Assembly (NCBI RefSeq): GCF_003096355.1
Contig: NZ_QEKI01000008.1
Coordinates: 62,001 to 126,000 of the forward strand
Direction: 5' to 3'
Origin: Pontibacter virosus
GTDB lineage: Bacteria; Bacteroidota; Bacteroidia; Cytophagales; Hymenobacteraceae
DNA: 64,000 nucleotides
This document shows, piece by piece, positions 55,140-63,861 of this stretch (position 1 is its first letter; each line of letters opens with the position of its first letter). Under the pieces are notes generated by a model. That model was not told where the DNA came from, searched no databases, and saw nothing but the letters and a program-made list of their open reading frames with translations. The position numbers and the translations under genes are program-made.

Positions 55140-56021
55140 ATGATTCTGCTCGACGGTAAAAAAACATCCGAAACCATTCAGCAAGAAATTGCTGCTGAAG
55201 TTGCCGAAATTAAAGCTAAAGGCGGCAAAGTGCCCCACCTGGCGGCGATACTGGTAGGCAATGACGGAGGGTCGGTTACGTATGTGACCAACAAAGTGCT
55301 GGCCTGCGAACGCGTCGGCTTTGGCTCTACACTGGTGCGCTACGACGACGATGTGACCGAAGAAGAACTGCTCAGCAAGATTCAGGAGCTCAACGAGAGC
55401 GAAGAAGTGGATGGCTTTATTGTGCAGTTGCCCCTGCCAAAGCACATCAACACCCAGAAGGTACTCGAAGCAGTAGATCCGAAGAAAGATGTGGATGGTT
55501 TCCACCCGGCTAACGTGGGACGTATGGTCGCCGGTCTGACTTCTTTCCTGCCTGCCACGCCCTATGGCATCCTGCAGCTGATCGAGCGCTACGGTATCGA
55601 AACGAACGGCAAACATTGTGTGGTGATCGGCCGCAGCAACATTGTCGGCTCCCCTATGAGCATCCTGATGGCCAAAGCCGCATACCCGGGCAATGCCACT
55701 GTAACCCTCTGCCACCGCAACACCGTTGATCTGGCCTACCACACTCGCCAGGCTGATATTATCATTGCAGCAGTTGGCCTGCCAGGTCTGCTGAAGGCTG
55801 ACATGGTGAAGGAAGGCGCCGTGGTAATAGACGTGGGCACAACCCGCGTACCAGATTCTACCCGCAAATCTGGCTACAGACTGCGTGGCGACGTTGATTT
55901 TGACAATGTAGCGCCGAAGTGTAGTTATATCACTCCCGTGCCTGGTGGTGTTGGTCCCCTGACCATTGCGATGCTGTTGAAGAACACGCTCAGGGCGGCA
56001 AGAAAAGAGGTATACGCTTAG
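55140..56021 (+). CDS. folD: Bifunctional methylenetetrahydrofolate dehydrogenase / methenyltetrahydrofolate cyclohydrolase
   Basis: 293 residues. [14 protein letters not shown] with the catalytic Tyr/Lys pair, [48 protein letters not shown] and [16 protein letters not shown] are the standard FolD blocks. Oxidises methylene-THF to formyl-THF in one-carbon metabolism. The TAACTCATAACTTTCAAC element just before the ATG resembles the tandem TAACTCA repeat at the window end. Single gene, terminator at 56062. Confidence 0.97.
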   Translation: MILLDGKKTSETIQQEIAAEVAEIKAKGGKVPHLAAILVGNDGGSVTYVTNKVLACERVGFGSTLVRYDDDVTEEELLSKIQELNESEEVDGFIVQLPLPKHINTQKVLEAVDPKKDVDGFHPANVGRMVAGLTSFLPATPYGILQLIERYGIETNGKHCVVIGRSNIVGSPMSILMAKAAYPGNATVTLCHRNTVDLAYHTRQADIIIAAVGLPGLLKADMVKEGAVVIDVGTTRVPDSTRKSGYRLRGDVDFDNVAPKCSYITPVPGGVGPLTIAMLLKNTLRAARKEVYA

Positions 56022-56061
56022 TCTGAATCAGCATTCACCGGATTTACAGTATATTTATATC

Positions 56062-56099
56062 AAATGGGTGGGCTTGCCAAAGGCCTGCCCATTTTTTTA
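56062..56099 (+). terminator. Terminator of folD
   Basis: AAATGGGTGGGC / GCCTGCCCATTT stem (56062-56073 and 56083-56094, with two G-T-type pairs) followed by seven T. Confidence 0.8.
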
Positions 56100-56250
56100 G
56101 TATCTACTCCAGTTACCGAAGCACTTGAGAATTAACTAGGTATAGTGTCAGCTTTTATTCCATCTTAAAACCCTGCTAATCTTCCAGTCTTATAAATTCC
56201 AAGGGTAGGAGCCCTAATCAAAGATACCGGAACGGAACACCCTGTATACC

Positions 56251-56274
56251 TTGTTGCTTTTTTAGCTAACTTTG
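56251..56274 (+). promoter_or_regulatory. Canonical promoter of the queE-PorE-like unit
   Basis: TTG at 56251 and an exact TAACTTTG at 56267-56274 in Bacteroidota spacing; start of transcription near 56281, leaving a leader of about 90 bases. The rest of the gap 56100-56250 shows nothing. Confidence 0.65.
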
Positions 56275-56312
56275 CAAGTTCGGTGAGCCTTATACTTTGG
56301 ATAGGTACAGCC

Positions 56313-56354
56313 GACCTAAATTTAATTAGGTCTATACCTGAAGCTACAGGTATA
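56313..56354 (+). repeat. Two adjacent hairpins in the queE leader, one formed by the iterated word
   Basis: GACCTAA / TTAGGTC (56313-56319 and 56326-56332), then TATACCTG / CAGGTATA (56333-56340 and 56347-56354). Both are perfect and sit between the inferred transcript start and the queE start codon. The sequence does not fit the preQ1 riboswitch patterns I know. Confidence 0.6.
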
Positions 56355-56371
56355 ACCATTGGAATACAGAT

Positions 56372-57025
56372 TTGGAAACGACAAAAGCATACAAGACTGC
56401 CTCTATTCATACAGTGCCTAAAGATGGCAGCGAACTTCCGTTGATGGAGGCTTTTTATACCATTCAGGGAGAGGGTGGTAACACGGGTACGGCGGCTTAT
56501 TTTATCAGACTCGGCGGCTGCGATGTGGGCTGCCACTGGTGCGATGTAAAGGAGAGCTGGGACGCTGAGTTGCACCCACTCACACCTATAAACGAAATCG
56601 TTGAAACGGCTAAAACCTTTCCGGGCAAAACCGTCGTAGTAACAGGAGGCGAACCCTTGCTTTACAACCTCCACCCGCTAACAGCCGGATTGCAGGACGC
56701 AGGTATACGTACCATGATCGAAACTTCCGGAGCTTACCCGCTAAGCGGTCACTGGGACTGGGTATGTTTGTCTCCAAAGAAGTTTAAAGCGCCGGATGCT
56801 TCTGTCTATCCTTTTGCAGATGAGCTAAAAGTCATTATATTTAACAAATCGGATTTTGCATGGGCAGAAGAGCATGCAGCAAGGGTAGGAGCTACTTGTA
56901 AGCTATACCTGCAGCCAGAGTGGAGCAAAGCCGGGCAGCTGATGCCACTTATTGTCGAATACGTTAAAAACAACCCCCAATGGCGTGTGTCCTTGCAGAC
57001 CCACAAGTACATGGATATTCCGTAA
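56372..57025 (+). CDS. queE: 7-carboxy-7-deazaguanine synthase (radical SAM)
   Basis: About 217 residues if started at the TTG at 56372; a GTG at 56414 is also possible, and an ATG at 56444 would lose part of the start. Core: LMEAFYTIQGEGGNTGTAAYFIRLGGCDVGCHWCDVKESW with the C-x3-C-x2-C cluster motif, VVTGGEPLLYNL, and CLSPKKFKAP. Makes the deazapurine ring for queuosine. The queCDF genes are not in the window. The PorE-like gene begins 7 bases after its stop. Confidence 0.93.
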   Translation: METTKAYKTASIHTVPKDGSELPLMEAFYTIQGEGGNTGTAAYFIRLGGCDVGCHWCDVKESWDAELHPLTPINEIVETAKTFPGKTVVVTGGEPLLYNLHPLTAGLQDAGIRTMIETSGAYPLSGHWDWVCLSPKKFKAPDASVYPFADELKVIIFNKSDFAWAEEHAARVGATCKLYLQPEWSKAGQLMPLIVEYVKNNPQWRVSLQTHKYMDIP

Positions 57026-57031
57026 AAAGCT

Positions 57032-58957
57032 ATGCTTAAGCCACTGCTTCTTCTGACTCTAATTACTTTTAGTACAGCGACCACGTGCCTGGCACAAGGC
57101 AGACCGGCCTCTAATTCCAGAAAAGCAGTCACACTCTACTACAAAGCGGAAGAAGCCGCACAGGCGCGAGATTTTAACAAGGCGCTCGCCTACCTGGACG
57201 AGGCCGTTGAGCGGGATCCAAAATATGCTGACGCATACCTCAAAATCGCGCATCTGCACCGATCCATGGGCAACAAGCCGGAAGTGTTTGAAAATCTACA
57301 GAAAGGCCTGGCCCTCAAGCCCTTTAATGCCGGCCTGATGAACAGTTACTTCGACCTGGCAGACCTTTACTTTGAGCGGGGCGACTATGAAAACGCTCGT
57401 AAGAACTTTGAGCTTTTCCTGCGCGGCAAGCCCCGGAATGGCCGTATGACAGACTTTGCCCGTCAGCAGATCCAGTCTGCTGAGTTTGCTGCTGAGGCCA
57501 TGAAAAAACCGGTGAGCTTCAATCCTGTCAGACTGCCCGGCAATGTCAACCGCTTCGAGCTGCAGTACTTTCCTTCCACCACTGCGGATCAGCGCCACCT
57601 GATCTTTACAGCTCGTGCTGGTCACCGCCCTGATCAGGACGAAAACATATTTGTCAGCCAGTACCGCGACAACCAATGGAGCCCACCAAGCTCTATTTCA
57701 CCATCCATCAACACGGCTGCCAACGAAGGAGCCGCTACCATTTCCGGTGACGGCAAGACCATTGTGTTCACTTCCTGCAACCGTTCTGACAGTCAGGGCG
57801 ATTGCGATCTGTACATCTCTTTCAGGAGTGGGGACGAGTGGAGCAAACCCAAGAACATGGGCACCGTGGTGAACTCCAAGGCATGGGATTCCCAGCCCAG
57901 CCTCTCCGCTGACGGTCGTACCTTGTACTTTACATCCACCCGGCCGGGAGGTATAGGCAAAGAAGACATCTGGGTGACCCGGCTGAATGAAGACGGCTCG
58001 TGGCAGAAGCCTGAGAACATGGGCGAACCTGTGAACTCCAAAGGCCGTGACATGGCCCCCTTCATCCACGTGAGTGGGAGCACCCTTTATTTTGTGAGCG
58101 ACGGACACCTGGGCATGGGCGGCCTTGATGTGTTTATGACCACGCAGGACAACAAAAGCAAATGGAGCGCACCCGAGAACATGGGTTACCCGCTCAACAC
58201 ACACGCCGACGAAGGCTCGCTCTTCATCACAGCCGACAACAAAAAAGGCTACTATTCCCGCCAGGAAATGACGGAAGCCGGTGCCTCAACCATACAATTG
58301 TATGAACTGGATGTACCGGAAAACTGGAGAAGCAAAGTAACCAGTACCTATGCCCAGGGCCGCGTATTCCATGCCGATACTAAAAAACCGATTGCTGCCG
58401 TGGTGCAGCTTTATGATGTGAGTGCTGACTCGCTGGTGCAGCAGGTCAACTCCGACAAGGTATCAGGAGAGTATACCATCGTGCTCTCCGAGGGTCAGCA
58501 GTACGCGCTCTACGTGTCAGCGCCTGGCTTCCTGATGAACAGCCTAAGCTTTGACTATACCTCCCGCAAGTCGCTAGACCCGGTGGCGCTGGACGTATAC
58601 CTGAAGCCAGTCAAATCCGGTGCTGCTATCGTGCTCAACAATCTGTTCTTCGACACGGGGCAGTACAAGCTGGAGCGTAAATCCAAAACTGAGTTGGATA
58701 AGCTCATCACGTTCATGCAGCAAAACCCGGCTATCAAGATCGAAATATCTGGTCACACCGATGACATTGGCTCTGACGCCGATAACAAGGTGCTCTCCGA
58801 GCGTCGTGCCCGCTCCGTAGCCGACTACCTGCGCAGCAACAAAGTACCTAAAGACCGCATCACCTCCGTTGGTCATGGCGAGAACCGCCCGGTCAAGCCA
58901 AACACCTCAGACGAAAATCGCAGCCAGAACCGCCGCATTGAGATGCGAGTGCTCTAA
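57032..58957 (+). CDS. PorE-like OmpA family protein (TPR, PD40 repeats, OmpA domain)
   Basis: 641 residues. Signal peptide (LLTLITFSTATTCLAQ), TPR repeats at 30-140 (KALAYLDEAVERDPKYADAY), PD40/WD40-like propeller repeats at about 180-420 (repeated LYFTS-type strands, GGIGKEDIWV and GMGGLDVFM), a carboxypeptidase-regulatory-like domain near 440-530, and a C-terminal OmpA peptidoglycan-binding domain (IEISGHTDDIGSDADNKVLSERRARSV). This is the order of PorE, a type IX secretion accessory protein, and relatives. It begins 7 bases after queE. Confidence 0.88.
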   Translation: MLKPLLLLTLITFSTATTCLAQGRPASNSRKAVTLYYKAEEAAQARDFNKALAYLDEAVERDPKYADAYLKIAHLHRSMGNKPEVFENLQKGLALKPFNAGLMNSYFDLADLYFERGDYENARKNFELFLRGKPRNGRMTDFARQQIQSAEFAAEAMKKPVSFNPVRLPGNVNRFELQYFPSTTADQRHLIFTARAGHRPDQDENIFVSQYRDNQWSPPSSISPSINTAANEGAATISGDGKTIVFTSCNRSDSQGDCDLYISFRSGDEWSKPKNMGTVVNSKAWDSQPSLSADGRTLYFTSTRPGGIGKEDIWVTRLNEDGSWQKPENMGEPVNSKGRDMAPFIHVSGSTLYFVSDGHLGMGGLDVFMTTQDNKSKWSAPENMGYPLNTHADEGSLFITADNKKGYYSRQEMTEAGASTIQLYELDVPENWRSKVTSTYAQGRVFHADTKKPIAAVVQLYDVSADSLVQQVNSDKVSGEYTIVLSEGQQYALYVSAPGFLMNSLSFDYTSRKSLDPVALDVYLKPVKSGAAIVLNNLFFDTGQYKLERKSKTELDKLITFMQQNPAIKIEISGHTDDIGSDADNKVLSERRARSVADYLRSNKVPKDRITSVGHGENRPVKPNTSDENRSQNRRIEMRVL

Positions 58958-59005
58958 GGTTAGGCGTTCATCCCACCAAGCCCTCGAACTGGAAATGAAT
59001 AAATA

Positions 59006-59046
59006 GAAAACGGCCCGTTGCAAATCTGCAGCGGGCCGTTTTCATT
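59006..59046. terminator. Bidirectional terminator
   Basis: GAAAACGGCCCG / CGGGCCGTTTTC perfect 12-base stem (59006-59017 and 59032-59043), with further pairing toward the loop; serves the PorE-like gene and the convergent citrate synthase gene. Confidence 0.92.
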
Positions 59047-59062
59047 ATAATTTACTTCTATA

Positions 59063-60349
59063 TTATCTATTCTCGATATCCACGTAGTTACGCTCTGTTT
59101 CACCAGTGTAGATCTGACGCGGACGGCCGATTGGCTCTTTCTGCTCGCGCATTTCCTTCCACTGTGCAATCCAGCCTGGCAGACGGCCCAGGGCGAACAT
59201 TACCGTAAACATGTCGGTTGGGATGCCGAGTGCACGGTAGATGATGCCTGAGTAGAAGTCAACGTTCGGGTATAGCTTGCGCTCCACGAAATACGGATCG
59301 TTCAGCGCCGCTTCTTCCAGTTCCATGGCAATGGTCAGGATCGGGTCGTTGATGCCTAGGGCAGTCAGTACTTCGTCAGCAGCCTTCTTAATGATGCGAG
59401 CACGTGGGTCGAAGTTCTTGTAAACGCGGTGACCGAAGCCCATCAGACGGAAAGGATCGTCTTTGTCTTTTGCTTTCGCGATGAATTTCTTCGAGTCGCC
59501 ACCATCCGCTTTGATCTGCTCCAGCATTTCGATCACGGCCTGGTTGGCACCACCGTGCAGCGGTCCCCACAGGGCACTGATACCGGCAGACACAGAAGAG
59601 TAAAGGCTTGCGTTGGCTGAACCCACCAGACGCACAGTGGACGTAGAGCAGTTTTGCTCGTGGTCAGCGTGCAGGATAAGCAGCTTGTTGATCGCGTCTA
59701 CTACCACCGGGTTGATCTCGTAATCTTCCGTTGGGAAGGCGAACATCATGTGGAGGAAGTTAGAGCAATAGTCCAGCTTGTTTTTTGGGTAGTTTACTGG
59801 GTGACCTACTGAGTTTTTGTAAGACCAGGCAGCAATGGTAGAGATTTTGGCCATCAAACGAATGATAGACAGGTCCATCTCTTCTTTCGACTGGTTCGGG
59901 TTAAGCGACTCCGGATAAAAAGCCGTCAGGGAGCTGATCATGGCAGAAAGGATGCCCATTGGGTGTGCTGTAGACGGGAAGCCATCCAGAATCTTGCGCA
60001 TGTCCTCATTCACGAGGGTATGCATTTTGATCTTGCCACTGAAGTCCTCCAGTTCCTGTGTAGTTGGCAGTGCGCCGTAAATCAGCAGGTAGGCTACTTC
60101 AATGAAGTTTGACTTCTCAGCCAGTTGCTCAATCGGGTAACCTCTGTAATGCAGAATGCCCTGCTCTCCGTCCAGGAAAGTGATGGCACTTTTAGTGGCA
60201 CCTGTATTTTTATAACCTGAGTCCAGGGTGATGTAGCCTGACTCCGATCGCAAAGCAGCTATATCAATTGCTTTCTCATTCTCGGTACCAGTTACAACCG
60301 GGAACTTGTAGGACTTCCCCTCTAAAATTATTTCAGCGTGTTCTGACAT
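59063..60349 (-). CDS. gltA: Citrate synthase
   Basis: 428 residues. Catalytic His/His/Asp blocks are present: LLILHADHEQNCSTSTVRLVGSAN, WGPLHGGANQAVIEML, FRLMGFGHRVYKNFDPRA. The N-terminal extension with IILEGKSYKFPVVTG and the YRGYPIEQLAEKSNFIEVAYLLIYG segment place it among the hexameric type II enzymes. Condenses acetyl-CoA with oxaloacetate, entry to the TCA cycle. Single gene. Confidence 0.97.
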   Translation of the reverse strand: MSEHAEIILEGKSYKFPVVTGTENEKAIDIAALRSESGYITLDSGYKNTGATKSAITFLDGEQGILHYRGYPIEQLAEKSNFIEVAYLLIYGALPTTQELEDFSGKIKMHTLVNEDMRKILDGFPSTAHPMGILSAMISSLTAFYPESLNPNQSKEEMDLSIIRLMAKISTIAAWSYKNSVGHPVNYPKNKLDYCSNFLHMMFAFPTEDYEINPVVVDAINKLLILHADHEQNCSTSTVRLVGSANASLYSSVSAGISALWGPLHGGANQAVIEMLEQIKADGGDSKKFIAKAKDKDDPFRLMGFGHRVYKNFDPRARIIKKAADEVLTALGINDPILTIAMELEEAALNDPYFVERKLYPNVDFYSGIIYRALGIPTDMFTVMFALGRLPGWIAQWKEMREQKEPIGRPRQIYTGETERNYVDIENR

Positions 60350-60458
60350 GCCTGTATTTTTTATATGTCCGTGAATTGTCTCTTAATGAAGCGAAATTAT
60401 AGAAAAATGTATTTAAAATGAAATGGAATGATGCGATATATGGTAAATTAACAATGTT

Positions 60459-60563
60459 TTAACCCACTTTTCGATCCGCCTTTTGTATAAACGACATTCT
60501 GTCAAAATGTTTCGGAATATTATGCAGTGTCTTGTACTTATCCGGCCCCCAAAACTCACCAGG
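60459..60563 (-). other. Continuation of the 107-residue gene in the +1 frame
   Basis: After codons TCT CCC (60562-60567, minus strand) the gene at 60556-60879 ends in TGG TGA. Reading one base further (CCT GGT GAG) the frame continues 34 residues as PGEFWGPDKYKTLHNIPKHF and on to KADRKVG, stopping at 60459. This tail looks coding: balanced charged and aromatic residues, and nothing else uses the bases. CCC followed by T is a site where a tRNA-Pro can slip by +1. Genuine recoding, mutation or assembly error are all possible. Confidence 0.45.
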
Positions 60564-60879
60564 GAGAAGCACTGTCATCAGCCTCAGAAGACACACCTCC
60601 AAAGCCGTGGCGTGGAGAGTAGGGGGTGCCCTTGCCTTCCAGGTGGTTCTGCATGTCGAGGTGCAGCTTAATGCGATCGAGTTTGATAAACTCCTCCCAA
60701 AGCTTCTGGTCACGGTCCGACATGCGGTTGATGAGGTCGGTTAACTGCAGCCCGCTTTCCGATTTCTGCAAATCCCGGATGTAAGGATCTGAGTCGACCA
60801 TGCCCTGTATTTTTATTCTGAAGTAGGTGTTCAGTTCCATGTACCTGTCCTCATCCCAGAATTCCATTTCGTCCGCCAT
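60556..60879 (-). CDS. Acidic helical protein of unknown function, probably frameshifted near the 3' end
   Basis: 107 residues in the zero frame. Predominantly helical and charged: MEFWDEDRYMELNTYFRIKIQGM, DPYIRDLQKSESGLQLTDLI, DQKLWEEFIKLDRIKLHLDM; the end (SSEADDSASPW) is short and stops abruptly. If the +1 frame is joined, the protein would be about 140 residues. No domain recognised. It lies 56 bases downstream of another unknown helical protein on the same strand, so the two may be an operon between citrate synthase and prkA. Confidence 0.65.
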   Translation of the reverse strand: MADEMEFWDEDRYMELNTYFRIKIQGMVDSDPYIRDLQKSESGLQLTDLINRMSDRDQKLWEEFIKLDRIKLHLDMQNHLEGKGTPYSPRHGFGGVSSEADDSASPW

Positions 60880-60935
60880 GCTCCGCTTCGTTTATCTTTT
60901 ATACTCTTTCTGTGCCAGAAGGCTGCATTCTTTTA

Positions 60936-61397
60936 TCATAAACCATCCCTTCCCTCAGCAGGATCAGGATCATCGGGCTGCACACCGGGCGGATTGAAAA
61001 GGCCCCAGCGGTCCACGGCATAGTTCCAGGTGTCAAACGTTCTTACCCAGGCTATAAACAGCAGTCGGTACTCTTCCAGCGCCTCCCTGATCAGGTGGAG
61101 GTAATGCATGTGCTCGAAGCCAAACATGGTGAGCGTGTTGCAGTGGTTTTGCAGGTCACGGGCTGCCTTGCGGATCAGCGTGGCGCATTCCATCCGGATG
61201 TCGTACAGGTCTCCACCCTCAGCACCTGCCACCTTCACGCTCAGCAGCGCCGCATCCTCCAGCATAAACGCCTTGTTGCTGGAGAGCCGGGAATCATCTT
61301 CAGGTATCAGATCTGCGATCTTGACGGTAAGTTCATAGATCTCGCGGCCCTTCCGGAAAAGTGGCATACGGCGTGGATTAAAGTTATCTTCGTACAT
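60936..61397 (-). CDS. Helical (four-helix-bundle-like) protein of unknown function
   Basis: 153 residues from the ATG at 61397 (MYEDNFNPRRMPLF); an in-frame ATG at 61454 exists. FRKGREIYELTVKIADLIPEDD, MLEDAALLSVKVAGAEGGDLYDIRMECATLIRKAARDL and LHLIREALEEYRLLFIAWVRTFD suggest the S23/four-helix-bundle pattern, in which such KGxEIYELT and A-x-x-I-A-E-G segments occur. Pro/Asp-rich C-terminus. Function unknown; relation is by pattern only. Confidence 0.65.
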   Translation of the reverse strand: MYEDNFNPRRMPLFRKGREIYELTVKIADLIPEDDSRLSSNKAFMLEDAALLSVKVAGAEGGDLYDIRMECATLIRKAARDLQNHCNTLTMFGFEHMHYLHLIREALEEYRLLFIAWVRTFDTWNYAVDRWGLFNPPGVQPDDPDPAEGRDGL

Positions 61398-61923
61398 GGC
61401 TGTGTAATGGGTCAGAGCTGCCTTGCCTGCAACAACAGGTATAGGTATAGACAATTTTGTACAAAATACGTATAGATGTGAAGTTATAAAATATTACCGA
61501 TTTTGAATTTAAAATCCGGGCTCACTGTTCTGCAACTATAGAGGGGTTGTGCCTGACCATAGAAAAGCGAAAATCTACGTATAACATAACATAGGGCACA
61601 GGGGACAGCCCATTTTGTCGCCGAGCCACTCTTCCCCTGTTCCGGGCAATGGAAAGCAGCGCCCCTGCTTGATGTGTACGCGTACACGTTTCCTGCCCGC
61701 ATACCTGTGCGCGAGCATATAGCCTCAGAATATACCAAAGGCCTGGCCATAGCGCAGGTGCCAGACAAACAAGCATAGCGGCATTCCTTTTTAATAAGGC
61801 ATGCAGACCATAAAATAACTCAAATGATGACACATTCAGCTGACGGGCAGTAAACGGGCTCTTCTTTTCGGGGCTACTGCTTATTGCGCTCAGGTTTAAA
61901 ATGATTCTCTAAAAATACGCCCT
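61398..61923. other. Non-coding region upstream of prkA
   Basis: About 525 bases (470 if the longer start of the minus-strand gene is used). It contains a palindrome (61674-61687) and an open plus-strand frame without start codon (61590-61778) whose translation, including LLDVYAYTFPARIPVREHI, looks protein-like but fits no family I know. Otherwise nothing was recognised. Confidence 0.4.
61674..61687. promoter_or_regulatory. 14-base perfect palindrome upstream of prkA
   Basis: GTGTACGCGTACAC is its own reverse complement, the usual form of a site for a dimeric regulator. It is about 240 bases before the prkA start. Binding is inference. Confidence 0.35.
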
Positions 61924-63852
61924 ATGAACATTTTAGAAAAGATCAAGACCAATTACAGTGCCTCCATGAATGAGATGACAGTAGCTGCTTATCTTGAGGA
62001 GTGCCGGAAAGACCCGAAAATGTACGCCAAGCCCGCTGAGCGTATACTCGACGCCATCGGAGAGCCGGAAATGCTAGACACGCGCCAGGACCCCAAACTG
62101 AGCCGCATCTTCTCCAACAAAAAAATTAAGATCTACCCCGCCTTCCGCGATTTCTACGGAATGGAGAGCACCATCGAGCAGATTGTGTCTTACTTCCGGC
62201 ACTCGGCGCAGGGCCTCGAGGAGAAAAAGCAGATCCTATACCTGATGGGCCCCGTGGGTGGCGGCAAAAGTTCTTTGGCTGAAAAGCTTAAGCACCTGAT
62301 GCAGCAGAACCCCATCTACGTGCTAAAGGCAGACGACCAGATTAGTCCGGTTTTTGAGAGTCCGCTCGGGCTGTTTGCCGACTATGCCGAAGAACTGGAA
62401 GAAGAATACGCTATACCTGCCCGCTACATACCCGGTTGCATGAGCCCCTGGGCATCCAAGCGGCTGCGTGAGTTTGACGGTGACATCAACCGCTTCAAGG
62501 TGGTGCGGCTTTTCCCGTCCATTCAGGAGCAGATCGCGATTTCCAAGACCGAGCCCGGCGACGAAAACAACCAGGATATTTCTACTCTGGTAGGTAAAGT
62601 CGACATCCGTAAACTGGCCGATTACCAGCAGAGCGACCCGGATGCCTACTCTTATACAGGTGGACTGTGCCTGGCAAACCAGGGATTGCTGGAGTTTGTC
62701 GAGATGTTCAAGGCCCCGATCAAGGTGCTCAATCCACTGCTCACCGCCACCCAGGAAAAGAACTACAAAGGCACCGAACCGATCGGCGCTATACCTTTTG
62801 ACGGCATTATCCTGGCGCACTCTAACGAATCGGAGTGGGCTAAGTTCCTCAACGACAAAAAGAACGAAGCCTTCCTTGACCGTATTTACAAAGTGCAGGT
62901 ACCGTACTGCCTGCGCGTTAGCGAGGAGATCAAAATCTATGAAAAACTCATCCGGGAGAGCTCTCTGAAAGAGGCACCCTGCGCGCCGAAGACCATCGAG
63001 CTGCTGGCTGAGTTTTCGGTCATGTCGCGTCTGAAGGAGCCAGAGAACTCCAGCATCTACTCCAAGATGCGGGTGTACAACGGTGAGACTTTGCGCGAAA
63101 CCGATCCGAACGCCAAATCCATACAGGAATACCGTGACGATGCAGGTATAAACGAGGGTATGCAAGGTATATCCACCCGTTTCGCCTTTAAGATACTATC
63201 TAAAGTGTTCAACTTCGACAGCGAGGAAATTGCTGCCAACCCGGTGCATTTGCTTTATGTGCTGGAGCAGGAGGTGATCAAAATGATGCTGCCGCCAGAA
63301 ACAGAAAGTAAATACCTGCACCTGATCAAATCGGTACTGGCCAGCAAGTATGCCGAGTTTATTTCAGACGAGATCCAGAAGGCCTACATTGAGTCCTACA
63401 GCTCTTACGGGCAGAACATCTTCGAGAAGTACGTGGTATACGCCGACCACTGGATGCAGAACAACGATTACCGAGACCCGGACTCCGGAGAGATATTCGA
63501 TCGCAGTATTTTGAACGAAGAGCTCGAGAAGATCGAGAAGCCGGCTGGAATCGCCAACCCGAAAGATTTTCGCTCCGAGGTGACGAACTTCTTCCTGCGC
63601 TTTAAGGCCAACCACGGTGGGCAAAGCCCACGCTGGGATTCTTATGAGAAAATCAAGAACGTGATCGAGAAGAAGATCTTCACCAACACCGAAGATCTGC
63701 TGCCGGTCGTTTCCTTCAACGTAAAGTCAAACGAGGAAGACGAGAAGAAACACCGCGACTTCACCCGCCGCATGCGCGACCGCGGCTACACCGACAAGCA
63801 GATCCGCATCCTGGTAGATTGGTTCATGCGGGTGAGAAAAACTATGGCATAA
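61924..63852 (+). CDS. prkA: PrkA/YeaG family serine protein kinase (AAA-type)
   Basis: 642 residues. N-terminal PrkA AAA domain: P-loop LMGPVGGGKSSLAEKL (K115), then PIYVLKADDQISPVFESPLGLFADYAEEL; the C-terminal PrkA domain follows (RIYKVQVPYCLRVSEEIKIYEKLI, FKANHGGQSPRWDSYEKIKNVIEKKIF, FTRRMRDRGYTDKQIRILVDWFMRVRK). In many bacteria prkA stands with yeaH (DUF444) and spoVR; those would lie just beyond the window's right edge. It acts in nutrient-stress responses through phosphorylation of unidentified targets. Confidence 0.95.
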   Translation: MNILEKIKTNYSASMNEMTVAAYLEECRKDPKMYAKPAERILDAIGEPEMLDTRQDPKLSRIFSNKKIKIYPAFRDFYGMESTIEQIVSYFRHSAQGLEEKKQILYLMGPVGGGKSSLAEKLKHLMQQNPIYVLKADDQISPVFESPLGLFADYAEELEEEYAIPARYIPGCMSPWASKRLREFDGDINRFKVVRLFPSIQEQIAISKTEPGDENNQDISTLVGKVDIRKLADYQQSDPDAYSYTGGLCLANQGLLEFVEMFKAPIKVLNPLLTATQEKNYKGTEPIGAIPFDGIILAHSNESEWAKFLNDKKNEAFLDRIYKVQVPYCLRVSEEIKIYEKLIRESSLKEAPCAPKTIELLAEFSVMSRLKEPENSSIYSKMRVYNGETLRETDPNAKSIQEYRDDAGINEGMQGISTRFAFKILSKVFNFDSEEIAANPVHLLYVLEQEVIKMMLPPETESKYLHLIKSVLASKYAEFISDEIQKAYIESYSSYGQNIFEKYVVYADHWMQNNDYRDPDSGEIFDRSILNEELEKIEKPAGIANPKDFRSEVTNFFLRFKANHGGQSPRWDSYEKIKNVIEKKIFTNTEDLLPVVSFNVKSNEEDEKKHRDFTRRMRDRGYTDKQIRILVDWFMRVRKTMA

Positions 63853-63861
63853 ATTAGTTAA

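Noticed and set aside
56100..56371. preQ1 riboswitch before queE
   Set aside because: The position is suggestive, but neither the type I nor type II key sequences could be found; only simple hairpins are present.
60936..61397. Diversity-generating retroelement accessory protein
   Set aside because: The four-helix-bundle resemblance is present, but no reverse transcriptase, template or variable repeat is nearby.
62323..63165. Minus-strand frame of 280 codons
   Set aside because: Antisense to prkA; no protein-like features.
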